Of a DNA stretch of 64,000 nucleotides, positions 50,747 to 59,223 are shown piece after piece. The stretch is from NCBI GenBank assembly GCA_027491915.1, contig JAOZGC010000002.1, forward strand, positions 124,001-188,000. Reading direction: 5' to 3'. Under the pieces are notes generated by a model. That model did no database searches. It saw only the letters and a program-made list of their open reading frames with translations, and had not been told where the DNA came from. Source of the DNA: Thermoproteota archaeon (GTDB lineage: Archaea; Korarchaeota; Korarchaeia; Korarchaeales; Korarchaeaceae). The number at the start of each line of letters is the position of its first letter. Positions within the stretch are counted from its first letter, which is position 1. The position numbers and the translations under genes are program-made.

Positions 50747-51775
50747 GTGCTGCCCTTGAGAGAGACCAAAAATATAATCACATATTTGATGTTATTTATG
50801 ACAATAATTACTCTCTACCCCTTAGCAAAAGCATTTTCACAGCCTTTGATAGGTTCGTTCGCTCCGTTCAGGGACGAGTCCTACATCCAGATAACCTTCG
50901 ACGAGAGCATGGTGGGCAGGGTGACCGCCAACATCCTGAGGCCCCTGAGCTACGCCGACGTGGCCAACTTCAACCAACTGGGGATTCCCATCCTCCCAGG
51001 TATGATGTACAACGCCACCATAGAGTTGAAGAGACAGGGAACGAAGCTCAAGGGGAACTACACTCTGGCAATGGCTCCCGTGCCGGCGCCCAACAACGAC
51101 CTGGACCTGGCCATGAAACTCTATGCACAGCTCCAATCCTCCGGCTCCCCGTACCTGATCTTCAATCAGCTGATGTCCGCCCTCTACGGTCAGGACGTCC
51201 TGTCCATACCAAGGCCCTCGGTAGCGCTCACCCAGACGAACGTGAGCATATCTGGCCCGGCCGTGCGCAAGCACTATGTTTTGGTTAAGGGATTGCTACT
51301 GACGGCCCCCGTTTCTTGCAACACTCCATTTATTGACACCCTTAAAGTGAGATATTATCTCGCAATAATGCCAGAAATACAACCTAATTGGACCGGCTAC
51401 ATAAAGTACCGCGTCAACATGAAGACCCTGGAGATGGGAGGTCCCTACCCCGTCTCCGAGGAGTCGGGGAGGATGTCCCTGAACCTGGATCCGATCTTGA
51501 CCCTTCTCCCGAAGGGGGCAACCTCTACAATATACTTGGCCTTCTCCGATCCCTCCCTCAGGATTGTCGGCGGGCAGCCACGTCCTAAACTGACGATATG
51601 GAACTCCGGGGTCTGGCAGTATGATCCGGTTCTGTCCCAGCCCACCCTAGTGGTGGAGGCCGTCAGGTGGGGGGGAGAACCCGGAGGCCTTGATTGGCTC
51701 ACCGCGGCCGCGGTCGTCCCGCCAGTGGCGGCCGGCGCCTACCTGGCGTACACCCTGAGGAGGAGGGCATCCTAG
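50747..51775 (+). CDS. Membrane-anchored extracytoplasmic protein of unknown function
   Basis: 342 aa from GTG 50747. An N-terminal hydrophobic segment (LMLFMTIITLYPLAKAF) looks like a signal peptide or anchor, and a C-terminal membrane helix (LTAAAVVPPVAAGAYLAYTL) is followed by RRRAS, giving an outside-facing middle domain with several N-x-S/T sites. Strand-rich segments (ILPGMMYNATIELKRQ, YYLAIMPEIQPNWTGYIKYR) suggest a beta-sandwich. No family recognised. The first 100 nt and about 51310-51400 are AT-rich. It sits alone between polB and the uL22 operon. Confidence 0.78.
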   Translation: MLPLRETKNIITYLMLFMTIITLYPLAKAFSQPLIGSFAPFRDESYIQITFDESMVGRVTANILRPLSYADVANFNQLGIPILPGMMYNATIELKRQGTKLKGNYTLAMAPVPAPNNDLDLAMKLYAQLQSSGSPYLIFNQLMSALYGQDVLSIPRPSVALTQTNVSISGPAVRKHYVLVKGLLLTAPVSCNTPFIDTLKVRYYLAIMPEIQPNWTGYIKYRVNMKTLEMGGPYPVSEESGRMSLNLDPILTLLPKGATSTIYLAFSDPSLRIVGGQPRPKLTIWNSGVWQYDPVLSQPTLVVEAVRWGGEPGGLDWLTAAAVVPPVAAGAYLAYTLRRRAS

Positions 51776-51780
51776 CGAGC

Positions 51781-51790
51781 CTTTAAATAC
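51781..51790 (+). promoter_or_regulatory. TATA-like promoter of the uL22 operon
   Basis: CTTTAAATAC immediately after the preceding gene; initiation near 51811 leaves a short leader with the ribosome-binding site GGGGAGGAGGT before TTG 51831. Confidence 0.55.
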
Positions 51791-51830
51791 CCCGGCCCGA
51801 TCGGGGACGGCGATAAGGGGAGGAGGTCCC

Positions 51831-52292
51831 TTGGGAAGATACGGCTACTCCAGGCCCCCAAGAGGCGAGGGGGAGGTTGCGGCCTCCGCCACCGACCTAG
51901 ACGTCTCCTACAAGGAGATGGTCGAATTATGCCGGTACCTCCGAGGTATGAGGTTGGAGGAGGCCAAGAGGGCCCTCGAGGAGATAGCGGCCCTCAGAAG
52001 GCCGGTCCCCTTCAGGAGATTTCACGGTGGGGTGGGACACAGGAGAGGTCTGACGGGGTGGAAGGCCGGCAGGTATCCTCGAAAGGCGGCAACGATGATG
52101 CTGAAGCTCTTGGCCTCGGCTGAGGCGAACGCGGTCGACAGGGGCCTGGACAGGGGGTCTCTGAGGGTGATCCACGCCGCCGCCCACAAGAGCAGGAATA
52201 TCCGCTCCTTCTTCCCAAGGGCCCAGGGCAGGGCCACCCCTAAGACGAGGCAGATGGTCCGCGTTGAGGTTATTTTGGGTGGGTCCAAATGA
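51831..52292 (+). CDS. rplV: Ribosomal protein uL22
   Basis: 153-aa exit-tunnel protein. TTG 51831 follows GGAGGAGGT. Typical segments are VSYKEMVELCRYLRGMRLEE, RRGLTGWKAGRYPRKAATMM and RVIHAAAHKSRNIRSFFPRA. First gene of the detached uL22-uS3-uL29-Rnp1-uS17 block; uS19 and uL2, which usually precede it, are not in the window. It overlaps uS3 by 4 nt. Confidence 0.95.
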   Translation: MGRYGYSRPPRGEGEVAASATDLDVSYKEMVELCRYLRGMRLEEAKRALEEIAALRRPVPFRRFHGGVGHRRGLTGWKAGRYPRKAATMMLKLLASAEANAVDRGLDRGSLRVIHAAAHKSRNIRSFFPRAQGRATPKTRQMVRVEVILGGSK

Positions 52293-53191
52293 GCGAGGGA
52301 GAGGCGTCTCCTATTCGCAGATCTCCTGTGTACAGGAGATTCGTGGAAGAAGGCTGGATAAGATCGCAGGTTTTTGAGTTCCTTGAATCAGAATTCGAGA
52401 GGGCCGGTTTTCACCGAGCCGACGTGGTCACCACTCCTATGAGGGACGTCGTTACGGTCCACGTGGAGAGACCCGGCATAGTCATAGGAAAGGGGGGGAG
52501 GAGGTCTAAGAGGCTCGCGGACGTCATGAAGAAGAGGTTCGGCTTCGAGAATCCCTACATAAAGGCTGTCAAGATAGAGGAGCCCTTCCTGAGCGCCAGG
52601 GTGGTCGCTGGCTACATCGCCCGGAGAATAATGAAGGGAGACAGGCACAAGAGGGTGGCCTACTCCGCCCTGAGGAGGGTAATGGCCGCAGGCGCCAGCG
52701 GAGTTGAGATAAGGCTATCCGGAAAGTTCGGGAGCGACAGGGCGAGGGAGGAGCGGTTCAGAGCCGGCGTCATCTACCGCTGCGGGGAGCACGCCAAGAC
52801 CCACATAGACTACGCCGTCAAGCACGTCATGCTCCCCCAGGGGGTATTGGGAGTCAGGGTTCGGATAGCCAGGCCCTTGGAGAGGCCTCCCGACACGGTG
52901 AATGTGCTTCATGAGGAAATAGAGTCTCTAATTGAAAGTCTCCGCGAGGAGGCTGCCGAGACTCCAGTTGGGGAGGAGGCGATCGAGACCCCGTTCCCCG
53001 TCGAGGGGGCAGCGGGGGTGGGGAGCTCCCCCGGAGCCGGGAGGGATGTCGGCATCGGGGAGGGGGGAGGATCTGGGGAGGTGGAGTCCGTCTCCCTTGG
53101 AGGTGATGTGGGTGCCGTCGAGGAGGGCGGAGGAGCTGAGGAGCCTGAGCAGGGAGGAACTGGAGGAGAAGCTGAGGGAACTCAGGAGTAG
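52289..53191 (+). CDS. rpsC: Ribosomal protein uS3 with long acidic C-terminal tail
   Basis: 300-aa mRNA-entry protein. The KH domain carries VHVERPGIVIGKGGRRSKRL and the C-terminal domain RRVMAAGASGVEIRLSGKFG. After about residue 215 the sequence becomes a Gly/Glu-rich low-complexity tail of 80 residues (GEGGGSGEVESVSLGGDVG and similar), longer than in most archaea. That tail reads through the uL29 ribosome-binding site and overlaps uL29 by 80 nt. Confidence 0.95.
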   Translation: MSEGEASPIRRSPVYRRFVEEGWIRSQVFEFLESEFERAGFHRADVVTTPMRDVVTVHVERPGIVIGKGGRRSKRLADVMKKRFGFENPYIKAVKIEEPFLSARVVAGYIARRIMKGDRHKRVAYSALRRVMAAGASGVEIRLSGKFGSDRAREERFRAGVIYRCGEHAKTHIDYAVKHVMLPQGVLGVRVRIARPLERPPDTVNVLHEEIESLIESLREEAAETPVGEEAIETPFPVEGAAGVGSSPGAGRDVGIGEGGGSGEVESVSLGGDVGAVEEGGGAEEPEQGGTGGEAEGTQE

Positions 53192-53318
53192 GCTCTTCTT
53201 CGAGATAGAGTCCAAGCTCGCTGTGGGGGCCCCTCCTGAGAAGTTGCACGTCAGGAGACAAATCAGGAGGGAGATAGCTAGGATTTTAACTATAATGAAG
53301 GAGAAAGGATACAGATGA
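53112..53318 (+). CDS. rpmC: Ribosomal protein uL29
   Basis: 68-aa helical large-subunit protein. GTG 53112 is preceded by GGAGGTGAT at good spacing; ATG 53106 is the alternative. The protein begins PSRRAEELRSLSREELEEKL and continues ELRSRLFFEIESKLA and HVRRQIRREIARILTIMKEK, matching the family. Its start lies within the uS3 tail in another frame, and its end overlaps rnp1 by 4 nt. Confidence 0.93.
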   Translation: MPSRRAEELRSLSREELEEKLRELRSRLFFEIESKLAVGAPPEKLHVRRQIRREIARILTIMKEKGYR

Positions 53319-53590
53319 GGAATCTTAGGAGGACCTCCCATTTGATGTACCACGAGCTGGTGGGTCTCGCGGTCCAGGTGGTCGCGACTCCCCAACCTCA
53401 CGAATTCGGCCTCAGGGGGAAGGTGGTCTGGGAGACTGCCAACCTTTTAATAATCGAGACCCAGCGGGGCCTCAAGAGGATCCCCAAGGGCGGCAGGATC
53501 TTCCGGGTGTCCCTACCGGGCGGGACCGAGGTGGATCTCTCGGGAGATAAGATCCTGGGGCGCCCAGAAGAGAGGGTGAAGAGGTTATGA
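53315..53590 (+). CDS. rnp1: Ribonuclease P protein component 1 (Rpp29/Pop4)
   Basis: 91-aa RNase P subunit that helps process tRNA 5' ends. The Sm-like barrel shows HELVGLAVQVVATPQPHEFG, GKVVWETANLLIIETQRGLK and GRIFRVSLPGG. Placement between uL29 and uS17 is the standard archaeal order. It overlaps both neighbours by 4 nt. Confidence 0.94.
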   Translation: MRNLRRTSHLMYHELVGLAVQVVATPQPHEFGLRGKVVWETANLLIIETQRGLKRIPKGGRIFRVSLPGGTEVDLSGDKILGRPEERVKRL

Positions 53591-53934
53591 GGGTGGAGAC
53601 GAGGAGATCCTTCCCCGGAGTTAGCCCGCCGGAGCGCGCGTGCGGCGACAGGAACTGCCCGTGGCACGGAACAATCTCGGTGAGGGGGAAGACAATGAGG
53701 GGAAAAGTTATATCTACTAAAATGCAACGAACTGTTGTTATTGAAATCAAATATGAACATTATATACCAAAATATAAAAGATATGAGAGAAGAAGATCAA
53801 AAATCCATGCCCACCTTCCACCGTGCTTGGACGTCGCCGAGGGGGACGAGGTCGTCATAGCGGAGACCAGGAGGCTTGCCAAAACCGTGAGCTTCGTGGT
53901 GCTCGGTAAACCTCATGAGGCGAAACAGGGATAA
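53587..53934 (+). CDS. rpsQ: Ribosomal protein uS17
   Basis: 115-aa small-subunit protein. Seen are CGDRNCPWHGTISVRGKTMR, GKVISTKMQRTVVIEIKY and YERRRSKIHAHLPPCLDVAE. The codons at about 53701-53812 are almost all A/T-ending, unlike the rest of the gene, although the encoded residues are conserved. It is the last gene of its block; uL14, its usual neighbour, is at 35211-35639 on the opposite strand. Confidence 0.95.
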   Translation: MRVETRRSFPGVSPPERACGDRNCPWHGTISVRGKTMRGKVISTKMQRTVVIEIKYEHYIPKYKRYERRRSKIHAHLPPCLDVAEGDEVVIAETRRLAKTVSFVVLGKPHEAKQG

Positions 53935-53964
53935 AAATTTCGATTACCTCTCCTTATCTTCGGC

Positions 53965-55074
53965 TCACCCTTGGACTTTTCTTTTCCACCCGTACCTATC
54001 TTGATCATAGAACGGCGTCTCGACCACCTCGACGGATATCTTTCCCCTGGGCCCGAGAGACGAGAGCCTGGTTCCCGGCCGAGAACTTTCTATCTGGACG
54101 TACCCCATTCCTATCCCAAGGCCAATCGTAGGGCTGAATGCGCCGCTAGTTACGATACCAACCTCCTCCCCATCCCCTGTCAATAGCCTGTCTCCCGGCC
54201 TGGGCGCCCTCCTCCCGGTCGCCCTGAGGCCCACCCTCTTCTTCTCTCTTCCCCTGTCCCTCTTCTTCTCCAGGGCCTCCTTTCCTATGAAGTCTTCTTT
54301 CTCCATATCCACCGCGAACTCCAGGTCGGCCTCGAAGGGATCGGTCTCCTCGTTCATATCCTCCCCGTACAGGGGGAGACCGGCCTCCAGTCTTAGGATG
54401 TCCCTGGCCTCCAACCCACACGGCTGGGCCCCCATCGCGACCGCCTCCCGAAAGAACGTCGCGCCCTCATCTTGATCGAAGAAGATAATCTCGTAGCCGT
54501 CTTCTCCCGTGTATCCGGTTCTGCTGACCACGAGACCCCTGTCCTCAAGGTGGGCGACCCTAAACTTTCGCCCTGGAAGGTTCTCTCCCAAGATCTCTCT
54601 CACGGTCTGGACCGCTTTTGGCCCCTGAACGGCGACCATGGCCGTCTCCTCCGTTTCATCCTCCACGCTTAACTCCGATCCTCCCCAGGACTCCCTTACC
54701 TCATCTATCCACGAGATTATCTTCTCCCTCGAGGCCGCGTTCACCACCAGTATATATTTTGTATCTTCTAAAACCATAGCTATATCATCATCTTTTATAC
54801 CACCAAGGTTATTCAAAAATAAAGTGTACCTAGTTCTCCCTGGCCTCCCCGGGATGGAGTTAGACGTCGCGTAATTCAGGAAGGATCTCGCCCCGCCGCC
54901 TGAGATGACGATCCTGCCCATGTGCGACACGTCAAAGATGCCGACCGCCTCCCTGACGGCTATAGTCTCCCTCAACGCGCTGGAGTACCTTAGGGGCATG
55001 AACCACCCTCCAAATTCTGTGAACCTGGCGCCGAGATCCCGGTGAACCTCCTCCAGCGGGGTGCGGAGGGCCAT
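53965..55074 (-). CDS. gcvT: Aminomethyltransferase (glycine cleavage T protein)
   Basis: 369-aa T protein that transfers the methylene group from lipoyl-bound aminomethyl to tetrahydrofolate or a pterin. Typical are FTEFGGWFMPLRYSSALRET, VGIFDVSHMGRIVISG, MVAVQGPKAVQTVREIL, VVSRTGYTGEDGYEIIF and TSGAFSPTIGLGIGMGYV. ATG 55074 is about 26 nt from a TATA-like element, suggesting a leaderless transcript. No gcvP or gcvH is present nearby. An AT-rich codon patch covers about 54751-54830. Confidence 0.94.
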   Translation of the reverse strand: MALRTPLEEVHRDLGARFTEFGGWFMPLRYSSALRETIAVREAVGIFDVSHMGRIVISGGGARSFLNYATSNSIPGRPGRTRYTLFLNNLGGIKDDDIAMVLEDTKYILVVNAASREKIISWIDEVRESWGGSELSVEDETEETAMVAVQGPKAVQTVREILGENLPGRKFRVAHLEDRGLVVSRTGYTGEDGYEIIFFDQDEGATFFREAVAMGAQPCGLEARDILRLEAGLPLYGEDMNEETDPFEADLEFAVDMEKEDFIGKEALEKKRDRGREKKRVGLRATGRRAPRPGDRLLTGDGEEVGIVTSGAFSPTIGLGIGMGYVQIESSRPGTRLSSLGPRGKISVEVVETPFYDQDRYGWKRKVQG

Positions 55075-55133
55075 GACGCTCGCCCGGGAAACTTTATTGA
55101 ATATCGCTTTTAACTACTTTGGATCGGTCGATC

Positions 55134-56462
55134 ATGATGGAAGCGGAGTTAGGATCCATATTCAAGCCGATAGTGGGGGAAGATAACTTCTTAGACTCCG
55201 AGATAGACCTCGAGGCCTACTCTATAGACGCCTCCAGGATTGCAGGGAGGCCCAAGGCAGTTGTCAGGCCGGGGGGAGAGGATGAGGTGGCCGAGATCCT
55301 CTCCGTCGCCAGCGAGAATGGAGTGCCCATCACCCCCAGGGGGAGGGGAACCTCCCTCGTCGGCGGGCCGGTGCCCCTGAGGGGCGGGGTAGTCCTCGAC
55401 ATGACCAGGATGACCGGTATACTGGAAGTGGACGAGGAGAACGGCCTGGTCTCAGCCTGGGCTGGCACCCCGGTGTCCGAGCTGCAGGACGCGATCGACG
55501 GCTACACCTTCCCCATAAATCCGGACGGCCTCGGCCTCTCCACCCTGGGGGGAATAGCGGCCGAGGATTCCGCATCGATGCTCTCCTCCATATTCGGCAC
55601 GGCCCGGGCCAACGTGGTGGGAGCTGAGGTGGTCCTCCCCAGCGGGGAGATAGTCGACCTCGGGGGAAAAATTCCTTCTGGTCCGAGGGTAGCCTTGGAT
55701 ACTTTCTTGGGATCAGAGGGAACCCTCGGCGTCTTCATCAAGCTGTCCGTCAAACTGGCGCCCCTGCCACCGTCGGCTAAGACGGTGGAGATAGAGCTCG
55801 TGGACGCCGTCGACGCCATCGACATAAACCAGAGCATGAGAAAATCGTGTCCCGTCCCATACACGATGGAGGTGATCTACCGGGATGTGCTAGATATTCT
55901 ACACGGTGAGGAGAAGGAGGCCGGGGCGGTGGCCAGGGTTGGATTCTATGGAAGTGAGAGCTGCGTGCAGGAGGCGGTCGATGGGCTGATCCGGGAAGCC
56001 TCCAAGTACCATCCTCTATCAACCGACGTAAGGGATGGGATGCCAAAACCGGCTCAGAGAGATCTTTACACCGCCTTGGAGCGGACGGAACTCAGCGTCC
56101 ACGTCCTGAGCGTTGCCGCGTCCCTATCTTACCTCAGAGACCACCTGCAGGAGATAGATCGGGTGTCCAAGAGTTTCAATTTGAATACCGTGAGCCTCGT
56201 TAATGTTCCACTTGGTTGGATATTGGTCGGGGTTCTCTTTGACCCAACCGATAGGAAATCGACCATGAGGACGGACGGCGCCGTGCGCAGGCTGTCAGAG
56301 AACTTCACCAGGAGTGGTGTATTCATGGGCTTCGGAACCGGGGTGGGGGCCTCCATGGCCGGCCAGATTGGGAGAAACGGACTGATCTCTGTCTACTCCC
56401 ACCTAAAGCGTGCCCTCGACCCGGTTGGCGTCATGAATCCCGGGAAGCTAGTCCCACTATAG
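55134..56462 (+). CDS. FAD-linked oxidase (GlcD/D-lactate dehydrogenase family)
   Basis: 442 aa from ATG 55134, which fits a TATA-like GCTTTTAACTAC about 25 nt upstream; TTG 55119 is also possible. PP-loop FAD-binding segments are AVVRPGGEDEVAEILSVASE, PITPRGRGTSLVGGPVPLRG and SEGTLGVFIKLSVKLAPLPP; the C-terminal cap ends DPVGVMNPGKLVPL. The substrate is a 2-hydroxy acid such as glycolate or D-lactate. The Fe-S partner gene starts 14 nt downstream. Confidence 0.92.
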   Translation: MMEAELGSIFKPIVGEDNFLDSEIDLEAYSIDASRIAGRPKAVVRPGGEDEVAEILSVASENGVPITPRGRGTSLVGGPVPLRGGVVLDMTRMTGILEVDEENGLVSAWAGTPVSELQDAIDGYTFPINPDGLGLSTLGGIAAEDSASMLSSIFGTARANVVGAEVVLPSGEIVDLGGKIPSGPRVALDTFLGSEGTLGVFIKLSVKLAPLPPSAKTVEIELVDAVDAIDINQSMRKSCPVPYTMEVIYRDVLDILHGEEKEAGAVARVGFYGSESCVQEAVDGLIREASKYHPLSTDVRDGMPKPAQRDLYTALERTELSVHVLSVAASLSYLRDHLQEIDRVSKSFNLNTVSLVNVPLGWILVGVLFDPTDRKSTMRTDGAVRRLSENFTRSGVFMGFGTGVGASMAGQIGRNGLISVYSHLKRALDPVGVMNPGKLVPL

Positions 56463-56476
56463 GAGGTGCCTCCTGA

Positions 56477-57520
56477 TTGCCGCTCTTCACTCCCAGGCTA
56501 ACGGCCGACATCAGCAGGTGCGTGAGATGCGGGGCCTGCAACTCCCACTGTCCGGTCTACTCCCTCCACTCTCACGCGGAGACTAAATCTCCAAGATCAT
56601 GGATAAAACTATCTTCCTCAGTAAATAAAAAAGAAATATCCGTCTCTGTAGAGTTTATAGAATTCATGTACGGGTGCACCCAGTGCGCCCTCTGCAGCGG
56701 GGTTTGTCCCGTCGGTTTGGACCCCTCCTACATAATACTCAAAGTTAGAAAGGAGCTCATAGATCAGGGATACGTCCCGCCGATGGCGGTGGCCGCCCTG
56801 CCAGAGGAGGTTCTGGGGGGGGAGGTCTTCCCCACCCCCCTGGAGACGGTCGCCCCGATGGCGGGAGGTAGGCCCACTTACTTGGCCGGATGCTGGGGAG
56901 AATCGACCCCGGAGGTGGACGTTGCAGCCTCTGCCGCGCTGGAGAGACTGCTCGGGAAGATCAGGCTTGGAGATCGCGCTTGCGGCGTCATCCTCAGGTA
57001 CGCCGGTTACTTCGACCAAGAGGAGGAGGTCCTGGAGGTGCTGGTCAGGGAGAATTCGGACGCGCGATTCTTAGTCTCCGCGTGCCCAGAGCAGGTAAGG
57101 GCGATAAGGGAGAGTCATCCGGAGATGGACGTGAGGTTCATCTTCGATCTGCTCGAGGAAATTCCGGTCGGCAGGATCAGGGGGGAGAGATACCTCATCA
57201 TCCCTGACTGCCGAAGCCCGTCGGTTGGTGAGAAGATCGGGGAGATCTTGGCGGCCGCCGGGGCCGAGGCGATGCTGGCCCCGGACGAGTTGTGCTGCTC
57301 GTGCGGGCACCTAGTTACCCGCAGGGCTCAGCCAGACGTGATACGCCGGCTCGCCGTGGGAATTGTGAACGAGGCGACCGCCGTCGGGTCGAGCGCGATA
57401 CTCTTCGTCAATCCGGCTTGCTATGGGATGATCTCGGAGGTTATCAGGTCGGCCAAGGGAATCAAGTTCTCAGGTCGCCTGTCAGAGCCAGCGGAAGAAC
57501 TGCTCCGGCTCTTGAAGTGA
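56477..57520 (+). CDS. Fe-S oxidoreductase with CCG domain (GlcF/HdrD-like)
   Basis: 347 aa from TTG 56477 after the ribosome-binding site GGAGGTG. Two [4Fe-4S] motifs, CVRCGACNSHCPVY and CTQCALCSGVCPVG, precede CCG-type cysteine regions (GCWGESTP, ELCCSCGHLV). It likely accepts electrons from the adjacent FAD oxidase and passes them to quinone or another carrier. An AT-rich codon patch lies at about 56584-56670. The end overlaps the convergent wecC-like gene by 59 nt. Confidence 0.9.
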   Translation: MPLFTPRLTADISRCVRCGACNSHCPVYSLHSHAETKSPRSWIKLSSSVNKKEISVSVEFIEFMYGCTQCALCSGVCPVGLDPSYIILKVRKELIDQGYVPPMAVAALPEEVLGGEVFPTPLETVAPMAGGRPTYLAGCWGESTPEVDVAASAALERLLGKIRLGDRACGVILRYAGYFDQEEEVLEVLVRENSDARFLVSACPEQVRAIRESHPEMDVRFIFDLLEEIPVGRIRGERYLIIPDCRSPSVGEKIGEILAAAGAEAMLAPDELCCSCGHLVTRRAQPDVIRRLAVGIVNEATAVGSSAILFVNPACYGMISEVIRSAKGIKFSGRLSEPAEELLRLLK

Positions 57521-58883
57521 CGCGCTGCCTCTTGGGTCTCCCAACCCCGGCGTAGAGGAACCCAGCCCTCTCAAAACCCTCCCTGTCGAGGGCGTTCTTT
57601 CCGTCAAACAGGATGACGCGTGATTTCCCGCCCACCATCCTCTTGAGACGCTCCGGCTCGATCCTCTTGAACTCGTCGTGATCCGCCCCCAGGATGATAA
57701 CGTCCGCTCCGCTCAGGGCTTCCTCCAGGCTGCCTGCCCTGGGAAGACCGAAAGACTCGGTGCTCATGGGGTCGTACACCACCACCCTCGCCCCGGCCTC
57801 CGAGAGGCTCAGCGCCAAGTCCCTCACCGGCGTCTCTCTGATGTCCGGCACGTTCCCCTTGTAAGTCACCCCGAGGATGGCCACCTTGGCCCCCTCCGGA
57901 TCCACGCCCTCCTCCTCCATAATCTTCAGTACCTGCTCGGCGCAGATCCTGGGCATGGCCTCGTTGACCTTGCGGGCCGTGGTCGTCAGCTCCAGGTTCA
58001 CCCCCTCCCTGCCCGCGGCCCTCGCCAGGAACAGTGGGTCCTTGGTGAGGCAGCTGCCGCCGACTCCTATGCCGGGTCTGAGTATGCGCACCCTCGGATG
58101 TCTGTTGGCCAGGGAGATCACCGACTCCACGTCCACGTTGAGGGCGGCGCACGCCAGCGCGACCTCGTTTGCGAACGCTATATTGACGTCCCTGTAGGCG
58201 TTCTCCACCAACTTAGACACCTCCGCCACCCTCACGTGGGTCCTGTGGAGCTCCCCGCGGACGAAGGATCCGTAGAGTCTCTCTACCAGATGGGCCGATC
58301 TCTCATCCAGGGAACCGATTATCCTATCATTTTCCCTCATCTCGTACAGAAGTCTTCCTGGAAACGCCCTTTCCGGGCAGAAAGAGTAAAACCAGTCCTC
58401 CCCCAACTCCATCCCCGTCTCCGACTGGACGAAGGGCACTATCTCCATCTCGGAGGTAAGCGGCGGGATGGTGCTCTCCACTATGAGCAGGGTCCCCGCC
58501 GTCATCCTGGCCGACGCCTCCCTCACGGCCGAGTAGACGTACGCCAGGTTGGCCTCGCCGCCGTCTATCCTGGGCGTCGGCACGGCCACGATGAACACGT
58601 CCGACCCATCCATGTCAGACGGATCGTGCGTGGGGGCGTACCTGCCGCTCGAGAGTTCCCCCCTAAGCAGCTCCCCGACGCCTGGCTCTCGATCCACCAG
58701 GTGATGCCTCCCCTCCCTCAACCCATCTATCAACCCGAGATTCAAGTCATACCCCACCACCCTGTATCCGGCGGAGCTAAGCAGCAGCGCCGTCGGCAGG
58801 CCTATGTAACCCTGCCCTATGACGGAGATCTTGGCCCTCCTAGAATCTATTCGGTTTAAAATGGTCAGATACGAACTCTCCAT
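57462..58883 (-). CDS. wecC: UDP-N-acetyl-D-mannosamine dehydrogenase (WecC-like)
   Basis: 473-aa NAD-dependent UDP-sugar dehydrogenase making a UDP-hexuronate for surface glycans. Seen are ISVIGQGYIGLPTALLLSSA (NAD-binding), VESTIPPLTSE, FCPERAFPGR, the lysine region AEVSKLVENAYRDVNIAFAN and catalytic Cys in GIGVGGSCLTKDP, then GVTYKGNVPDIRETPV. UDP-ManNAc specificity is inferred; UDP-glucose or UDP-GlcNAc are alternatives. ATG 58883 is 26 nt from a TATA-like CTTATTTTGC. Confidence 0.9.
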   Translation of the reverse strand: MESSYLTILNRIDSRRAKISVIGQGYIGLPTALLLSSAGYRVVGYDLNLGLIDGLREGRHHLVDREPGVGELLRGELSSGRYAPTHDPSDMDGSDVFIVAVPTPRIDGGEANLAYVYSAVREASARMTAGTLLIVESTIPPLTSEMEIVPFVQSETGMELGEDWFYSFCPERAFPGRLLYEMRENDRIIGSLDERSAHLVERLYGSFVRGELHRTHVRVAEVSKLVENAYRDVNIAFANEVALACAALNVDVESVISLANRHPRVRILRPGIGVGGSCLTKDPLFLARAAGREGVNLELTTTARKVNEAMPRICAEQVLKIMEEEGVDPEGAKVAILGVTYKGNVPDIRETPVRDLALSLSEAGARVVVYDPMSTESFGLPRAGSLEEALSGADVIILGADHDEFKRIEPERLKRMVGGKSRVILFDGKNALDREGFERAGFLYAGVGRPKRQRVTSRAGAVLPLALTGDLRT

Positions 58884-59003
58884 CGCGATCGGCTCCTACA
58901 GAGGGCAAAATAAGGGTTCCCGGGTGAACGGTAGAAACGGTGTGAACGGTGGGGCCCGGTGGGTTGCCGGCCACCCGAAGGCCAGCCCGGTTCCCCCTAT
59001 CCG

Positions 59004-59207
59004 TCAGACCAGGGTGCCCTGTTCCTCCCTGACCTTCAGTCGGGTGATGTAGCCCGCTATCCTGTTCCTGTACACCTTGGATGGGATGTCCGCGACCCTG
59101 GACAACGTCCTCTTGTTGTGCTCGAAGTCCCTCGTCCAGATCTCTGGGTACTTCTTGACCAGCTCGTAGGCTATCCTCTTTATTGCCCTCTCCCTGACGG
59201 TGCCCAT
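59004..59207 (-). CDS. rps17e: Ribosomal protein eS17
   Basis: 67-aa small-subunit protein. ATG 59207 begins GTVRERAIKRIAYELVKKYP, the family N-terminus; the frame extends further upstream but would overlap trpS. It ends RNRIAGYITRLKVREEQGTL. It lies just downstream of trpS in the same orientation. The 120-nt gap that follows holds GAACGGT-type repeats and the promoter of the wecC-like gene but no gene I can support. Confidence 0.93.
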   Translation of the reverse strand: MGTVRERAIKRIAYELVKKYPEIWTRDFEHNKRTLSRVADIPSKVYRNRIAGYITRLKVREEQGTLV

Positions 59208-59223
59208 CTCCCCGCCCCGGGCC

